NCBI GenBank assembly: GCA_017428055.1
Contig: JAFRRN010000039.1
Span: 1-52,709, forward strand
DNA: 52,709 nucleotides
Reading direction: 5' to 3'
DNA from: Prevotella sp.
Lineage (GTDB): Bacteria; Bacteroidota; Bacteroidia; Bacteroidales; Bacteroidaceae
Shown here: positions 25,995 through 35,064 of the stretch, in pieces
How positions within the stretch are numbered: position 1 is the first letter of the stretch
How the letters are laid out: every line of letters begins with the position of its first letter
Translations under genes and position numbers: made by a program
Notes under the pieces: generated by a model
Seen by the model: only the letters and a program-made list of their open reading frames with translations
Database searches by the model: none
What the model was told of the DNA's origin: nothing

Positions 25995-26420
25995 ATGTTA
26001 GCAAAACAATTATCCATCTTCTTGGAAAATAAGTCTGGACGACTTACCGAAGTGACCGAGGTTCTTGGGGCTTCCAATATCAACCTCTCTGCCATGAGCA
26101 TTGCCGACAATAGTGACTTCGGCATTCTCAGGTGCATTGTTTCCGACCCTGATAAGGCATGTAAAGTGTTGAAGGATGCTGGCTTTGCAGTGAAGGTGAC
26201 AGATGTCATCGGGTTCACCTGTCCTAATACGCCGGGATCGCTCGCCGTTGTGCTCAGATACTTGTCAGACAATGACGTGTTCATCGAGTATATGTATTCC
26301 TTCAACCATGGGAATTATGCCAATGTCGTCATCCGTCCATCTGACCTGAAGGTATGTGATGAGCTGTTGGAGAAGAAAAAGGTTGACCTCCTGGCAGCAA
26401 ATGACCTTTACAAGTTATAA
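25995..26420 (+). CDS. Tandem ACT-domain protein
   Basis: A 141-residue cytoplasmic protein made of two ACT domains (~4-68 and ~72-139), the small ligand-binding modules that sense amino acids. The first begins KQLSIFLENKSGRLTEVTEV with the GxL turn, and the second CPNTPGSLAVVLRYLSDNDV. No catalytic domain is fused, so it is probably a regulatory subunit or sensor, perhaps for an aromatic acid. It is co-transcribed with paaK, which is a recurring pairing. Confidence 0.88.
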   Translation: MLAKQLSIFLENKSGRLTEVTEVLGASNINLSAMSIADNSDFGILRCIVSDPDKACKVLKDAGFAVKVTDVIGFTCPNTPGSLAVVLRYLSDNDVFIEYMYSFNHGNYANVVIRPSDLKVCDELLEKKKVDLLAANDLYKL

Positions 26421-26445
26421 AAATTGTGAAAAACGAGTGCAAATG

Positions 26446-26477
26446 TTTGGCGTTTCCATTCGAAAGCCTTATCTTTG
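26446..26477 (+). promoter_or_regulatory. Promoter of tRNA-Val(UAC)
   Basis: TTTG at 26446-26449, 20 bp, TATCTTTG at 26470-26477: full consensus, 18 bases before the tRNA. Confidence 0.85.
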
Positions 26478-26495
26478 CACTCGCTTTTGAGCAAT

Positions 26496-26570
26496 GGGCG
26501 TTTAGCTCAGCTGGTTTAGAGCATCTGCCTTACAAGCAGAGGGTCGGCGGTTCGAATCCGTCAACGCCCA
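26496..26570 (+). tRNA. tRNA-Val (anticodon UAC)
   Basis: The acceptor stem GGGCGTT (26496-26502) pairs with AACGCCC (26563-26569). The anticodon arm CTGCC-TTACAAG-CAG places TAC in the loop, reading GTA/GTG valine codons. The T-arm has GGTTCGAATCC. CCA is not encoded. Promoter and terminator flank it closely. Confidence 0.97.
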
Positions 26571-26571
26571 C

Positions 26572-26609
26572 AACATCCTGTAGACCCACAATGGTTGCAG
26601 GATGTTTTT
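26572..26609 (+). terminator. Terminator of tRNA-Val(UAC)
   Basis: AACATCCTG (26572-26580) and CAGGATGTT (26598-26606) form a perfect 9-bp stem followed by TTT and G-rich/T-rich sequence. Confidence 0.88.
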
Positions 26610-26669
26610 GTTTGTCCAGCACAAACGTATTTTTCCGTCTTTTTTTAGGCTATTTGGTAATTATTTTTG

Positions 26670-26677
26670 TATTTTTG
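26670..26677 (+). promoter_or_regulatory. -7 promoter element of the large secreted protein gene
   Basis: TATTTTTG at 26670-26677, with an overlapping alternative TATTTTTG at 26662-26669. The TTTG at 26653-26656 is too close for a normal -33. Leader ~47 nt. Confidence 0.55.
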
Positions 26678-26727
26678 CATCGAAATCATTATCTTTTATA
26701 ATAACTAATTTACAAAATGACAAACGT

Positions 26728-29331
26728 ATGAGAAGATTATCTACCCTTATGGCTTTCTTGGTGGTCGTGTCGTTGGGTTCATTCGCCCAAGATAAGAAGA
26801 CATGGGACTTCACCAAGGGACTGAGCACGGAGACCGTTGACAACCTTAATGCTGATGAGGCCAACTGGAAGGCTAATGGAACTGACAGCGACGGCAACAC
26901 CAATAACTGGCAGAATGCCGTGAAACCCTCTCCCAATGAGGAGCTATCTGCTAACGGCATGGTGATCAAGGAGACGGCAGGATTGCTCTTTGACATTGGT
27001 AACAACAAGGCGAATAGTATTCATATTGCGCAAAACAAGATCCGCCTGACACGTGCCAACACCACCATTACGTTCCCCAAGTTGAAGAACGGGCAGACCG
27101 TTACCATCGTGGGACGTTCCGCCAATGGCTCCGCTACGGATCGTGGCATCTCGCCTGTTCAGGAGCATATCAAGTTTGTAAGTGGCGAGCGTACCGACGA
27201 TGCTTGCATCTTCCTCGGCAACAATGTAGAAGGGTCGTTAGGGACGTATTCGTTCACTTGGCAGATTGAGACCTCTGAGACAGACCCCGTAGACGTGCAG
27301 TTCAAACTCACACCCAATGCGGGCATTGATTTTACGTTGTTCATGATTGATGAGGGTGATGCTGCCGTGACGAGCAACATTGCATACCTGTATGAGCCAT
27401 CAGCCGGTGACGATGCTATCCTCAACCATTTGTTAAGTATTGAGAATACTAAAGTCACGACTTTCAATGTGTCTGAGGAGATAGGCATGAATGCCGAAGC
27501 ATTCCAGGGCTATGACGTGACGGTACTTGCCCCTTCCATCCCTGCCGGTAATGGCCTTGTGGCAATCGTGAAAGAGGCGATGCCATGGACACCCGTCCTC
27601 AACCTCAACCCCTCGCTCTATGCCACTTGGGGATATGGCGAGCAGGTGGCGCAAGAGATGCCCATCGGCATTGTGACCGACAGAAAGAATGCCCTGTTGA
27701 GTGGTGTGGAGTTGATTGAGGTTGACGGCATGTATATCGTGGAACTCTCGGGCGAACCTGTTACGGGTGTCAGCTTGGGTGACTATTTCGTTGGCGATGC
27801 CTCACCCATAGTCGCGGGAGACAATATCACTCCATTGACGCACATCCACAATGCGGGGCATAATAGCTACATCTACTTGCCAGGAAGCATGACCCCGACT
27901 CCCACGATGTTGCAAATTATCGACAATGCCATCACCATGCTACAGGACTCAAAGAGCGAAATCACCAAGGCACCCGCTCCCAATATCAGTTTTGAATACA
28001 AAGACCAGAACACCAACGTGACCATCACCCCATCGCGATTCCTGCCGAAGACACGCCTGTTCTATACCATTGATGGTACAGAACCCACAGAGCAAAGCAC
28101 GGAGTATACGGAAGTGTTCAACTTGACATCTCCCACCACAGTTAAGGCTGTTGCCATTGCCGAGGGTTATCTGTTGAGTGATGCCGCCGCACAAGACATT
28201 GAGATTAAGTCACAGCCCAAGACCCCACAGGTTTCCGTAGTGGAGAATGAGGGTTCGACAGTCATTACTATCACGTGCGAGACAGAAGATGCCGATGTGT
28301 GGTACAACTTCAAGTCTACCACCGATACCATCGTTTCTTCCAAATACACCGAACCTATTACCATCAACATGCCTGCTACCATCACGGCTTTCTCCGTGGC
28401 GGGCGGTGCCGTTTGGTCAGAGGTGGCAGAGCAGCGCGTCTATGTCAAGAACCCACGTGTGGTCATTGATGTGGCAGCACATTTCCGTGCCGCCAAGTGG
28501 GATGACCTCGCCAATGGCGCAGGCCTCTTCTCATGGGGCAAGAGTGCCTCCTCGATGTATGAGGAGAGTGGCGAGGACGTGACGGTGGTCGTTGACCCCG
28601 AGACAGGAGAGGAGACTATCATCTACGGCAAGGAGAAAGAATATGAGACACGTGATGAGGCTGGAGAGAATCCCCAATGGACCATCATGTCTAAAGGACA
28701 GTCGGTGTTGTGGCAGAGCAATGGTCCTTCTACGACTGTCATCGGCTCCAACGAGGGTGGCTATTATCCCGCCACGGCAGAGGACATCGACGAGCGATTC
28801 CCCGTGACCAGTTACGACATCCAGTTCTATAAGATACAAAGTGGAGAGCCTGCCAATGCTGCCATCCAGTCGAAGGGTACCTACAAGGCACCGCTCGATG
28901 TGGTGACGATTGCCAACATGCAGGGCGGTCCCATCCTTGTTCAAGTGTCTGCCGATGGCGAGAATTGGACAACCATTGGAGAGGAGATTGCCGCCACGGG
29001 TTATACTCGTATGTGGAAGAAATACACCAACAGCTATGACGGCACCGACGAGGTGTATGTGCGTGTGGCACAGGAGACAGGGTCTCTCGGTGCCAAGATC
29101 TTCGACATCTATGTTGCCAACGCTGGTGAGGAGTCACAGAAGCTCCTTGAGGAAATCAATAGCGAGTATGCTGAACATGCAAGTGGCATCGAGGAAATTT
29201 CTACTAACGGTAAGGCTGCCAAGGCTCAAGGAATCTACAACCTTGGCGGCATTCGCCAGACAAGCCTCAAGCCCGGCATCAACATCGTCGTGAATGGCGA
29301 TGGCACCGTGAAGAAGGTCATGGTGAAGTAA
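26728..29331 (+). CDS. Large secreted protein with tandem chitobiase-C-like domains
   Basis: An 867-residue exported protein of unknown function. Signal peptide ~1-21 (ending LGSFAQ). An N-terminal beta domain (~24-215) begins KKTWDFTKGLS, a form often seen before polysaccharide lyases or esterases. The middle (~220-410) contains an ETFN-type GLVAIVKEAMPWTPVLNL segment. Two consecutive CHB_HEX_C-type beta domains follow (~415-490 with FYTIDGTEPTEQS, ~492-572 with DVWYNFKSTTDT). The end (GIYNLGGIRQTSLKPGINIV) is a sorting-type tail. No catalytic motif was recognised. ATG 26728 begins the signal peptide; the upstream open frame overlaps the promoter. Confidence 0.72.
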   Translation: MRRLSTLMAFLVVVSLGSFAQDKKTWDFTKGLSTETVDNLNADEANWKANGTDSDGNTNNWQNAVKPSPNEELSANGMVIKETAGLLFDIGNNKANSIHIAQNKIRLTRANTTITFPKLKNGQTVTIVGRSANGSATDRGISPVQEHIKFVSGERTDDACIFLGNNVEGSLGTYSFTWQIETSETDPVDVQFKLTPNAGIDFTLFMIDEGDAAVTSNIAYLYEPSAGDDAILNHLLSIENTKVTTFNVSEEIGMNAEAFQGYDVTVLAPSIPAGNGLVAIVKEAMPWTPVLNLNPSLYATWGYGEQVAQEMPIGIVTDRKNALLSGVELIEVDGMYIVELSGEPVTGVSLGDYFVGDASPIVAGDNITPLTHIHNAGHNSYIYLPGSMTPTPTMLQIIDNAITMLQDSKSEITKAPAPNISFEYKDQNTNVTITPSRFLPKTRLFYTIDGTEPTEQSTEYTEVFNLTSPTTVKAVAIAEGYLLSDAAAQDIEIKSQPKTPQVSVVENEGSTVITITCETEDADVWYNFKSTTDTIVSSKYTEPITINMPATITAFSVAGGAVWSEVAEQRVYVKNPRVVIDVAAHFRAAKWDDLANGAGLFSWGKSASSMYEESGEDVTVVVDPETGEETIIYGKEKEYETRDEAGENPQWTIMSKGQSVLWQSNGPSTTVIGSNEGGYYPATAEDIDERFPVTSYDIQFYKIQSGEPANAAIQSKGTYKAPLDVVTIANMQGGPILVQVSADGENWTTIGEEIAATGYTRMWKKYTNSYDGTDEVYVRVAQETGSLGAKIFDIYVANAGEESQKLLEEINSEYAEHASGIEEISTNGKAAKAQGIYNLGGIRQTSLKPGINIVVNGDGTVKKVMVK

Positions 29332-29349
29332 ATATGAGTATAGGAGTTT

Positions 29350-29412
29350 TTACCCCGAATGAGAGAATTAGAGAATAAACCCAAAATTCTCTAATTCTCT
29401 CATTCGGGGTAA
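29350..29412. repeat. 27-bp perfect inverted repeat
   Basis: Left arm 29350-29376 (TTACCCCGAATGAG...) and right arm 29386-29412 (...CATTCGGGGTAA) are exact reverse complements over 27 bp with a 9-nt loop. The inner part repeats GAGAAT. It lies 18 bp after a stop codon and lacks a T-run. It may end transcription or protect the mRNA 3' end. Confidence 0.9.
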
Positions 29413-29498
29413 TAGTTTATTCATGGGAAGGCTAATGCCTGAATTCCTTTTTCCTTATTTATGCAATATTTACACCCTTTTTCCGTTTCTATTCATAT

Positions 29499-31931
29499 AT
29501 GAAATGGAAAATAGCATATCTTACCATCATATTTTTCGCCTGTGCCGACCTTGTCTGCGCACAGACATTCACGCTTCAAGGGCGGGTGACAGACGACAAA
29601 CTCAACCCCATTGAGTTGGCATCCGTGTCGGTTGTCAAGCAACAAAAGGTGGCTCTCACTTCGCTCAAGGGTGAGTTTTCCTTGCAATTGCAATCGGCAG
29701 ACAGCGTGGTGGTGTCGTTTTCCATGATTGGTTATAAGACGAAGACGCGCGTCCTTCGTAATCCCCGTGGCAAGCAGACATTACAAATCATCCTCTTTGA
29801 GGATGACTACACGCTCGGCGAGGTGAGCGTGAGCGAGATGAAACGGCAGACGGGGCAGACGCAAGAACTGAAGAAAGAGGATGTGAAAAACATGCCCTCC
29901 ACCACGGGCAACGCCGTGGAGGAGATGATTCAGATGCAAGCGGGTGTCTCCACCCATAATGAGATGTCGTCGCAATACAACGTGCGTGGCGGCTCGTTTG
30001 ACGAGAATAGCGTATATATAAATAATGTGGAGGTCTATCGCCCGTTCCTTGTCCGTTCCGGGCAGCAGGAGGGACTGTCTATCATCAATTCAGACATGGT
30101 GGAGAAGATTGGTTTCTCCACGGGCGGCTTCGAGGCGAAATATGGCGACAAGATGTCGTCAGCCCTCGACATCACGTACAAGAAACTGAAACCTGAAGGA
30201 ACAAAGAAGAGTGTTGCCGAGGCAACGGCGATGGCAAGTCTGTTGGGGGCGAGCGGCTATGCGGGCATTGGGAATAAGAATTTTTCGTGGCTCAACGGCA
30301 TCCGCTATAAGACCACCCGATACCTTTTAGGGTCGTTGGAGACCACGGGGGAATACAAGCCCAATTTCTTAGACTATCAGACTTACCTCAACTACACGCC
30401 CAATGAGCGGTGGCAGGTGGACTTCATCGGCAACATTTCCGAGAACCATTACAACTTCAAGCCCAAGGATCGGGAGACTTCCTTTGGCACGATGGAGAAT
30501 GTCAAGTCTTTCCGCGTCTATTTCGACGGTCAGGAGAAAGACCTCTTCCGCACGTTCTTTGGCACGTTGGGCATTACCCGCCATTTCACGAAGAGCACCA
30601 GCCTGTCGCTCCTTGGCTCCGCTTTCTATACCAAGGAACAGGAGAAGTTTGACATCCAAGGGCAATATTGGCTCACGCAGACAGAGACGAGCGAGAATCT
30701 TGGCGTGGGTACCTACTTTGAACATGCCCGCAACTACCTTGAGGCAAACGTGAAGAGCGTGAAACTCATGCTCAAGCACAAGACACAGAAACATGCCATT
30801 GAGACAGGATTCACCTATAAGATGGAGCATATACAGGAGAACAGCGTTGAATATGAAATGCGCGACTCCAGTGGATATAGTGTGCCACACACGGGCAAGG
30901 ACCTGTATATGATTTATTCTTTGAGAGCCAAGAACGAACTCAATGCCAACCGTATTGAGACATACATCCAAGACACCTACCGCTTTAGCTTGGGAGGGTA
31001 CGAAGGTGACGAGAACGGGGAAGGCGAGGTTGCCCCCACCTTGTTCACGTTGAACTATGGCATACGCTTTAGTCATTGGAACTTCAACAAGGAGTCGATT
31101 GTCAGCCCCCGTGTGTCGCTTGGCATCATCCCGTCGTTCAACCAAGACCTTACTTTCCGCATTGCGGCGGGTCTCTATTATCAAGCTCCATTCTTTAAGG
31201 AATTGCGCGACACGTCTACGGTGAACGGCATCACCTATGCCACGCTCAACCGCAAGATCAAGAGCCAGCAGTCCATCCAGTTCATAGCGGGAATGGATTA
31301 CCGATTCAATGCCAACAAGCGTCCGTTCAAGTTCACGGCGGAGGCATACTATAAGGCTTTGTCAAACCTCGTGCCTTATAGTGTGAGCAATGTCAAGGTG
31401 GTGTATTATGGCAATAACGAGTGCAGCGGACATGCCTTGGGTCTCGACCTCAAGCTCTATGGCGAGTTTGTGCCAGGCACGGACTCGTGGGTTAGCTTTT
31501 CCGTGATGGACACGAAGATGAAACTCAATGGGAAGAGCATCCCGATGCCAACCGACCAGCGGTATGCCGTCAACCTTTTCTTTACTGACTATTTCCCAGG
31601 GACTGACCGTTGGAAGATGTCGCTCAAGTTGGCATATGCCGACGGCTTACCCTTCTTTGCGCCACACCAGGAGTTGGAAACACACTCCTTCCGTGCCCCT
31701 GCCTATAAGCGGGCGGACATCGGTATGAGTTTCCGTGCCTTGGACAACGAGAAGCGTAGCAAGAAATATCCCTTCAAGAATATTTGGATAGGAGTTGATT
31801 GCCTCAACCTCTTCGGTATCAGCAATGTCAACAGCTATTATTGGGTGACGGATGTGACCAACCAACAATATGCCGTGCCCAATTACCTAACGGGTAGGCA
31901 GATTAACGCACGGCTATTGTTTGAGTTTTAG
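29499..31931 (+). CDS. TonB-dependent outer membrane receptor
   Basis: An 810-residue outer membrane transporter. Signal peptide ~1-21 (ending LVCAQ), carboxypeptidase-regulatory-like domain (~24-105: LQGRVTDDKLNPIELASVSV, SFSMIGYKTKTR), plug domain (~110-225: AGVSTHNEMSSQYNVRGGSFDENSVYINNVEVY) and a 22-strand-type barrel to the C-terminus (ending RQINARLLFEF, with a terminal aromatic residue). It would use TonB energy to import an unknown ligand. No SusD-like partner is adjacent, so it is not a typical Sus pair; small carbohydrate, metal complex or vitamin are all possible. Confidence 0.92.
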   Translation: MKWKIAYLTIIFFACADLVCAQTFTLQGRVTDDKLNPIELASVSVVKQQKVALTSLKGEFSLQLQSADSVVVSFSMIGYKTKTRVLRNPRGKQTLQIILFEDDYTLGEVSVSEMKRQTGQTQELKKEDVKNMPSTTGNAVEEMIQMQAGVSTHNEMSSQYNVRGGSFDENSVYINNVEVYRPFLVRSGQQEGLSIINSDMVEKIGFSTGGFEAKYGDKMSSALDITYKKLKPEGTKKSVAEATAMASLLGASGYAGIGNKNFSWLNGIRYKTTRYLLGSLETTGEYKPNFLDYQTYLNYTPNERWQVDFIGNISENHYNFKPKDRETSFGTMENVKSFRVYFDGQEKDLFRTFFGTLGITRHFTKSTSLSLLGSAFYTKEQEKFDIQGQYWLTQTETSENLGVGTYFEHARNYLEANVKSVKLMLKHKTQKHAIETGFTYKMEHIQENSVEYEMRDSSGYSVPHTGKDLYMIYSLRAKNELNANRIETYIQDTYRFSLGGYEGDENGEGEVAPTLFTLNYGIRFSHWNFNKESIVSPRVSLGIIPSFNQDLTFRIAAGLYYQAPFFKELRDTSTVNGITYATLNRKIKSQQSIQFIAGMDYRFNANKRPFKFTAEAYYKALSNLVPYSVSNVKVVYYGNNECSGHALGLDLKLYGEFVPGTDSWVSFSVMDTKMKLNGKSIPMPTDQRYAVNLFFTDYFPGTDRWKMSLKLAYADGLPFFAPHQELETHSFRAPAYKRADIGMSFRALDNEKRSKKYPFKNIWIGVDCLNLFGISNVNSYYWVTDVTNQQYAVPNYLTGRQINARLLFEF

Positions 31932-31992
31932 GATATTGAAGATTGAAGATTAGGCTTGCGCCATCAATTTTCAATTTTCAATTTTCAATCTT
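31932..31992. repeat. AT-rich short tandem repeats between convergent genes
   Basis: GATATTGAAGATTGAAGATT (31932-31951) is followed by three copies of CAATTTT and CAATCTT (31965-31991). The two blocks are roughly inverted (AAGATTGAA against TTCAATCTT) and can form a stem, so this probably acts as a two-way transcript end. The last codons of the minus-strand dehydrogenase lie in it. Confidence 0.55.
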
Positions 31993-32999
31993 ACCAAGAT
32001 TCTGAATACCTTACCGGGATTGGCAGCCCATTCCTGCATGGCGGCATGGGCATCCTCGGGAGTCACCACCTTGCTAATCAATTCGTCAATGGGACAAGTG
32101 CCTTTCTCCATGTAGTGAATCACGGCACGGAAGTCTGACGGCTGGGCATTGCGCGAACCACGGATGTCAAGCTCCTTTTGCACAAAGTATTTCGTCTGGA
32201 AAGTCACCTCCGTCTTGGCATAGCCGATGCAGATGACCCTACCTGTGAATGCCACCTCATCAATCGCCATCTGGTACGTTGGCGCACTGCCCACAGCCTC
32301 TATCACCACGTCGGGACCGAACCCCGATGTCATCTCCATCAGTCGGGTATGGACATCCTCGGTCTTGGTGTTGACGGTATAACTCGCACCCATCCGTTTC
32401 GCCAATGCCAACTTCTCATCATCGATGTCGGCGGCTATCACCGTGGCACCACGCTGGGCGGAACGCACCACCGCACCCATGCCCACCATGCCGCAACCGA
32501 TGACCATCACCACGTCGATGTCGGTCACTTGCGCACGGGAGACGGCATGGAATCCCACGCTCATCGGCTCTACCAATGCACACTCACGGGCGGAGAGCAG
32601 CCCGGCGGGGATGACTTTCTCCCACGGCAGGGCGAGATATTCACGCATGGCACCGTCACGCTGCACACCCAATGTCTCGTTGTGTTGGCAGGCATTCACG
32701 CGCCCATTGCGACACGAGGCGCACTTGCCGCAGTTGGTATAGGGATTGACGGTCACCACCATGCCCTCTTTCAAGCCTTCCGGCACTTGGTCTCCTATCT
32801 TCTCGATGACCGCTCCCACCTCATGGCCGGGGATGACGGGCATTTTCACCATGGGATTGCGACCCAAATAGGTACTCAGGTCTGACCCGCAAAAGCCCAC
32901 ATATTCCATTCGGAGCAACACCTCATTGGGTTGCAACACGGCATTTTCTATCTCTACCACCGACATCTCTCGCTCGGCGGTTATCTTTACTGCTTTCAT
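31971..32999 (-). CDS. Zinc-dependent alcohol dehydrogenase (candidate L-galactonate 5-dehydrogenase)
   Basis: A 342-residue medium-chain dehydrogenase. The catalytic zinc site is GFCGSD and GHEVGA, the structural zinc loop NCGKCASCRNGRVNAC, and the NAD-binding turn IGCGMVGMGAV (~165). It belongs to the threonine/sorbitol dehydrogenase group. Beside a sugar dehydrogenase-like aldo/keto reductase and a lactonase-like amidohydrolase, oxidation of the resulting sugar acid (L-galactonate to D-tagaturonate) is the best guess, as in the L-galactose pathway I recall for Bacteroides vulgatus. The ATG at 32999 is preferred over a TTG 30 bp upstream. The last ~7 codons run into an AT-rich repeat, so the extreme C-terminus (RLKIEN) may be non-native. 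Confidence 0.85.
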   Translation of the reverse strand: MKAVKITAEREMSVVEIENAVLQPNEVLLRMEYVGFCGSDLSTYLGRNPMVKMPVIPGHEVGAVIEKIGDQVPEGLKEGMVVTVNPYTNCGKCASCRNGRVNACQHNETLGVQRDGAMREYLALPWEKVIPAGLLSARECALVEPMSVGFHAVSRAQVTDIDVVMVIGCGMVGMGAVVRSAQRGATVIAADIDDEKLALAKRMGASYTVNTKTEDVHTRLMEMTSGFGPDVVIEAVGSAPTYQMAIDEVAFTGRVICIGYAKTEVTFQTKYFVQKELDIRGSRNAQPSDFRAVIHYMEKGTCPIDELISKVVTPEDAHAAMQEWAANPGKVFRILVRLKIEN

Positions 33000-33063
33000 T
33001 TCTTGACTTTGTTTTAAGTAACTACTCAATTAAATGATATCTTTATATCAACATTTACTAACA

Positions 33064-33104
33064 CAAATCTACCTAATAACACGAACCGTTCATTATATTC
33101 GTGT
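33064..33104 (-). promoter_or_regulatory. Promoter and dyad upstream of the zinc dehydrogenase
   Basis: On the minus strand TAGATTTG (33071-33064) matches TAnnTTTG, giving a leader of ~60 nt. Just upstream, ACACGAA (33079-33085) and TTCGTGT (33098-33104) form a perfect 7-bp dyad, a possible operator. So this gene may be transcribed independently of the two genes before it. Confidence 0.45.
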
Positions 33105-33142
33105 TCATTTGAATTTTTGAACTTGAATCCCTACATTTGTCA

Positions 33143-33177
33143 GAACTCCTGAACTCCTTGAAACTCCTGAACTCCTA
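33143..33177. repeat. Short tandem repeat GAACTCCT
   Basis: GAACTCCT occurs three times and a variant TGAAACTCCT once within 35 bp, between the amidohydrolase and dehydrogenase genes. Non-coding. Confidence 0.75.
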
Positions 33178-33183
33178 ACATTC

Positions 33184-34119
33184 TCACTCCGACATATTCT
33201 TGATATAGGGCAAGTCCACAAGGTCGCGGAAACCATAGAATCGCTGGGCATTGCCGCCAAGGAATGCAGCCTTCTCCCCATCGGTCAGCTCATTGCTCTT
33301 CGTCACGAAGTCGTATGACATACGGTAGGTGATGGCAGTGATGGTACGCGGATAGTCGCTGCCCCACATCAGTTTCTCCACTCCCACCATGTCAATCGCC
33401 TCGCGGATGGCGCGGATGGCGCTTGGGAAGGGATAAAACTCACTGTTGTAGAGCCAAGTGATACCACCCGATTCCACCATTACGTTCTCATGGCGGGCAA
33501 GCTTCATCTGCTCTTCCCATCCCTTGACCGTGGGCATCCCGAAATGGCCGATGGCGATTTTCAGCCGTGGGCATTCCTGGATTACCTCTTTGATTTCCCC
33601 CACTTGCATGTCGCCGTCTGCCAACGTGATAGATAAGATCACGCCATGCTCCTCCATGACATGAAACATGTGCATCATTTCGGGCGAATTGAGCATCACC
33701 CGCTTGCGGTCTGTCAATAGCCGATGTCCGGGGATGGCGATGCCGCGGAAGCCGTTGTCTATCAATTTCTCCGCTTGCCAACTAAATCCCTCATGGAAAT
33801 AGTCGCACAAGCCACAGACGAAGAAACGCTCGGGATAATGGGCAGCCACCTCTTCTAAATAGTCGTTCTGCATCCCGTCGATGAACTCCTGCACCACCAC
33901 GGCGGCAGACACCTGCGCATAGTCCATGTTGGAGAGGAACACCTCGGCGGAGTTTCTGCCGTCAATCATGAAAGGCGGCAACATCTGCACCTCCTTACCG
34001 AGAAACATCGAGCGGCCATTCTTCATCGTCTTGATGACCTTGCCGTTCCATTTTGTGTCTTGACGCAGCCACAAGTGGCTATGTGCATCGATAATCTTCA
34101 TGCCTAACTGTTTTTCCAT
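33184..34119 (-). CDS. Amidohydrolase, COG3618-type sugar lactonase
   Basis: A 311-residue metal-dependent hydrolase of the amidohydrolase superfamily. The N-terminal IIDAHSHLWLR carries the HxH metal motif, AIGHFGMPTV carries a conserved metal His, and MWGSDYPR the catalytic Asp. COG3618 members hydrolyse sugar lactones such as L-fucono- or L-galactono-1,5-lactone, and the aldo/keto reductase gene next door would supply such a lactone. The ATG at 34119 overlaps the preceding gene by 16 bp; a second ATG at 34101 (MKIIDAHSH) fits the family start equally well. Specificity (galactose or fucose type) cannot be read from sequence. Confidence 0.83.
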   Translation of the reverse strand: MEKQLGMKIIDAHSHLWLRQDTKWNGKVIKTMKNGRSMFLGKEVQMLPPFMIDGRNSAEVFLSNMDYAQVSAAVVVQEFIDGMQNDYLEEVAAHYPERFFVCGLCDYFHEGFSWQAEKLIDNGFRGIAIPGHRLLTDRKRVMLNSPEMMHMFHVMEEHGVILSITLADGDMQVGEIKEVIQECPRLKIAIGHFGMPTVKGWEEQMKLARHENVMVESGGITWLYNSEFYPFPSAIRAIREAIDMVGVEKLMWGSDYPRTITAITYRMSYDFVTKSNELTDGEKAAFLGGNAQRFYGFRDLVDLPYIKNMSE

Positions 34120-35039
34120 CTCACACGTTTTTGGTCACCTATGATGTCTTTTACCTCTTCCACCAATTGTTCATCCATCGGCTCGTTCACAAATCCGATG
34201 TTCTTCAATACATTCTGTGGGTTGGCACTGCTGAACAACGTTGTGGCAATGCGGGGGTTGAGGCTCGTGGAATATTGCATCGCCAATTTTTCTATTGGGT
34301 AGCCTTTTGCCGCACAATGGGCGGCGGCACGGGCGCAGGCCTCTTTCAATGCCTTGGGGGCGGGATGCCAAGAAGGGGTGCCTCGTTGTGAGAGCAAGCC
34401 CATCGACAGCGGCGAGGCGTTGATGACACCGATGCCCCGTTCCTCCAAGAAGTCGAGATAGTCTAATAGCATGTCGTCGTTGAGGCTGTAATGGCAGAAA
34501 CACAACACGCTCTCCACCACGCCCTTATCGCTATGCTCGATGACCCATTTGATGTTCTCGGGCTGCAAGTCGGTGATGCCCACATGCTTGACAACGCCCT
34601 TGTCGCGCAATGCCACCAGCGTGGGCAGCGTCTCATCCACCACCTGCCGCAGGTCGGCAAACTCAATGTCATGCACGTTGATGAGGTCGATATAGTCTAT
34701 ATTCAACCGCTCCATGCTCTCATAGACGCTCTCCGTGGCGCGGCGGGCGGAATAGTCCCACGTGTTCACGCCATCCTTGCCATATCGCCCCACCTTCGTG
34801 GAGAGGTAATACTTGTCGCGGGGGATGTCCTTCAGGGCTTTCCCCAACACCATCTCTGCCTTCAAGTGGCCGTAATAAGGCGACACGTCGATGAAGTTGA
34901 TACCATTCTCCACGGCGACATGCACCGCCCGAATGCCCTCCTCCTCGTGGATGTCATGAAATACGCCACCCAACGATGATGCGCCAAAGCTCAAGTTTGA
35001 CACCACCATCCCTGTTTTTCCAATCTCGTTGTATACCAT
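34104..35039 (-). CDS. Aldo/keto reductase, L-galactose/L-fucose dehydrogenase-like
   Basis: A 311-residue NAD(P)-dependent oxidoreductase with an AKR barrel: GxSNLSFGASSLGG start, the catalytic Asp-Tyr pair in NFIDVSPYYG, Lys in STKVGRYG and His in INVHDIEF. The opening and the VGRYG/HDIEF motifs are those of the L-galactose dehydrogenase subgroup, which oxidises L-galactose (or L-fucose) at C1 to the lactone. The ATG at 35039 lies ~25 bp after a TACTTTTG box; a longer frame to 35102 overlaps the promoter. It is the first gene of the minus-strand sugar operon. Confidence 0.83.
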   Translation of the reverse strand: MVYNEIGKTGMVVSNLSFGASSLGGVFHDIHEEEGIRAVHVAVENGINFIDVSPYYGHLKAEMVLGKALKDIPRDKYYLSTKVGRYGKDGVNTWDYSARRATESVYESMERLNIDYIDLINVHDIEFADLRQVVDETLPTLVALRDKGVVKHVGITDLQPENIKWVIEHSDKGVVESVLCFCHYSLNDDMLLDYLDFLEERGIGVINASPLSMGLLSQRGTPSWHPAPKALKEACARAAAHCAAKGYPIEKLAMQYSTSLNPRIATTLFSSANPQNVLKNIGFVNEPMDEQLVEEVKDIIGDQKRVRWKNS

Positions 35040-35064
35040 TAGTCTTGTTATTGATTTGTCTCCA

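Noticed and set aside
29499-31931. SusC/SusD polysaccharide utilisation locus
   Set aside because: The receptor has no SusD-like lipoprotein or glycosidase neighbour, and is shorter than typical SusC (810 against ~1000 residues).
33143-33177. CRISPR-like short repeats
   Set aside because: Units are 8 bp without spacers and no cas genes are present. The other tandem repeats (31932-31992, 48574-48660) also lack the 20-50 bp repeat/spacer pattern.
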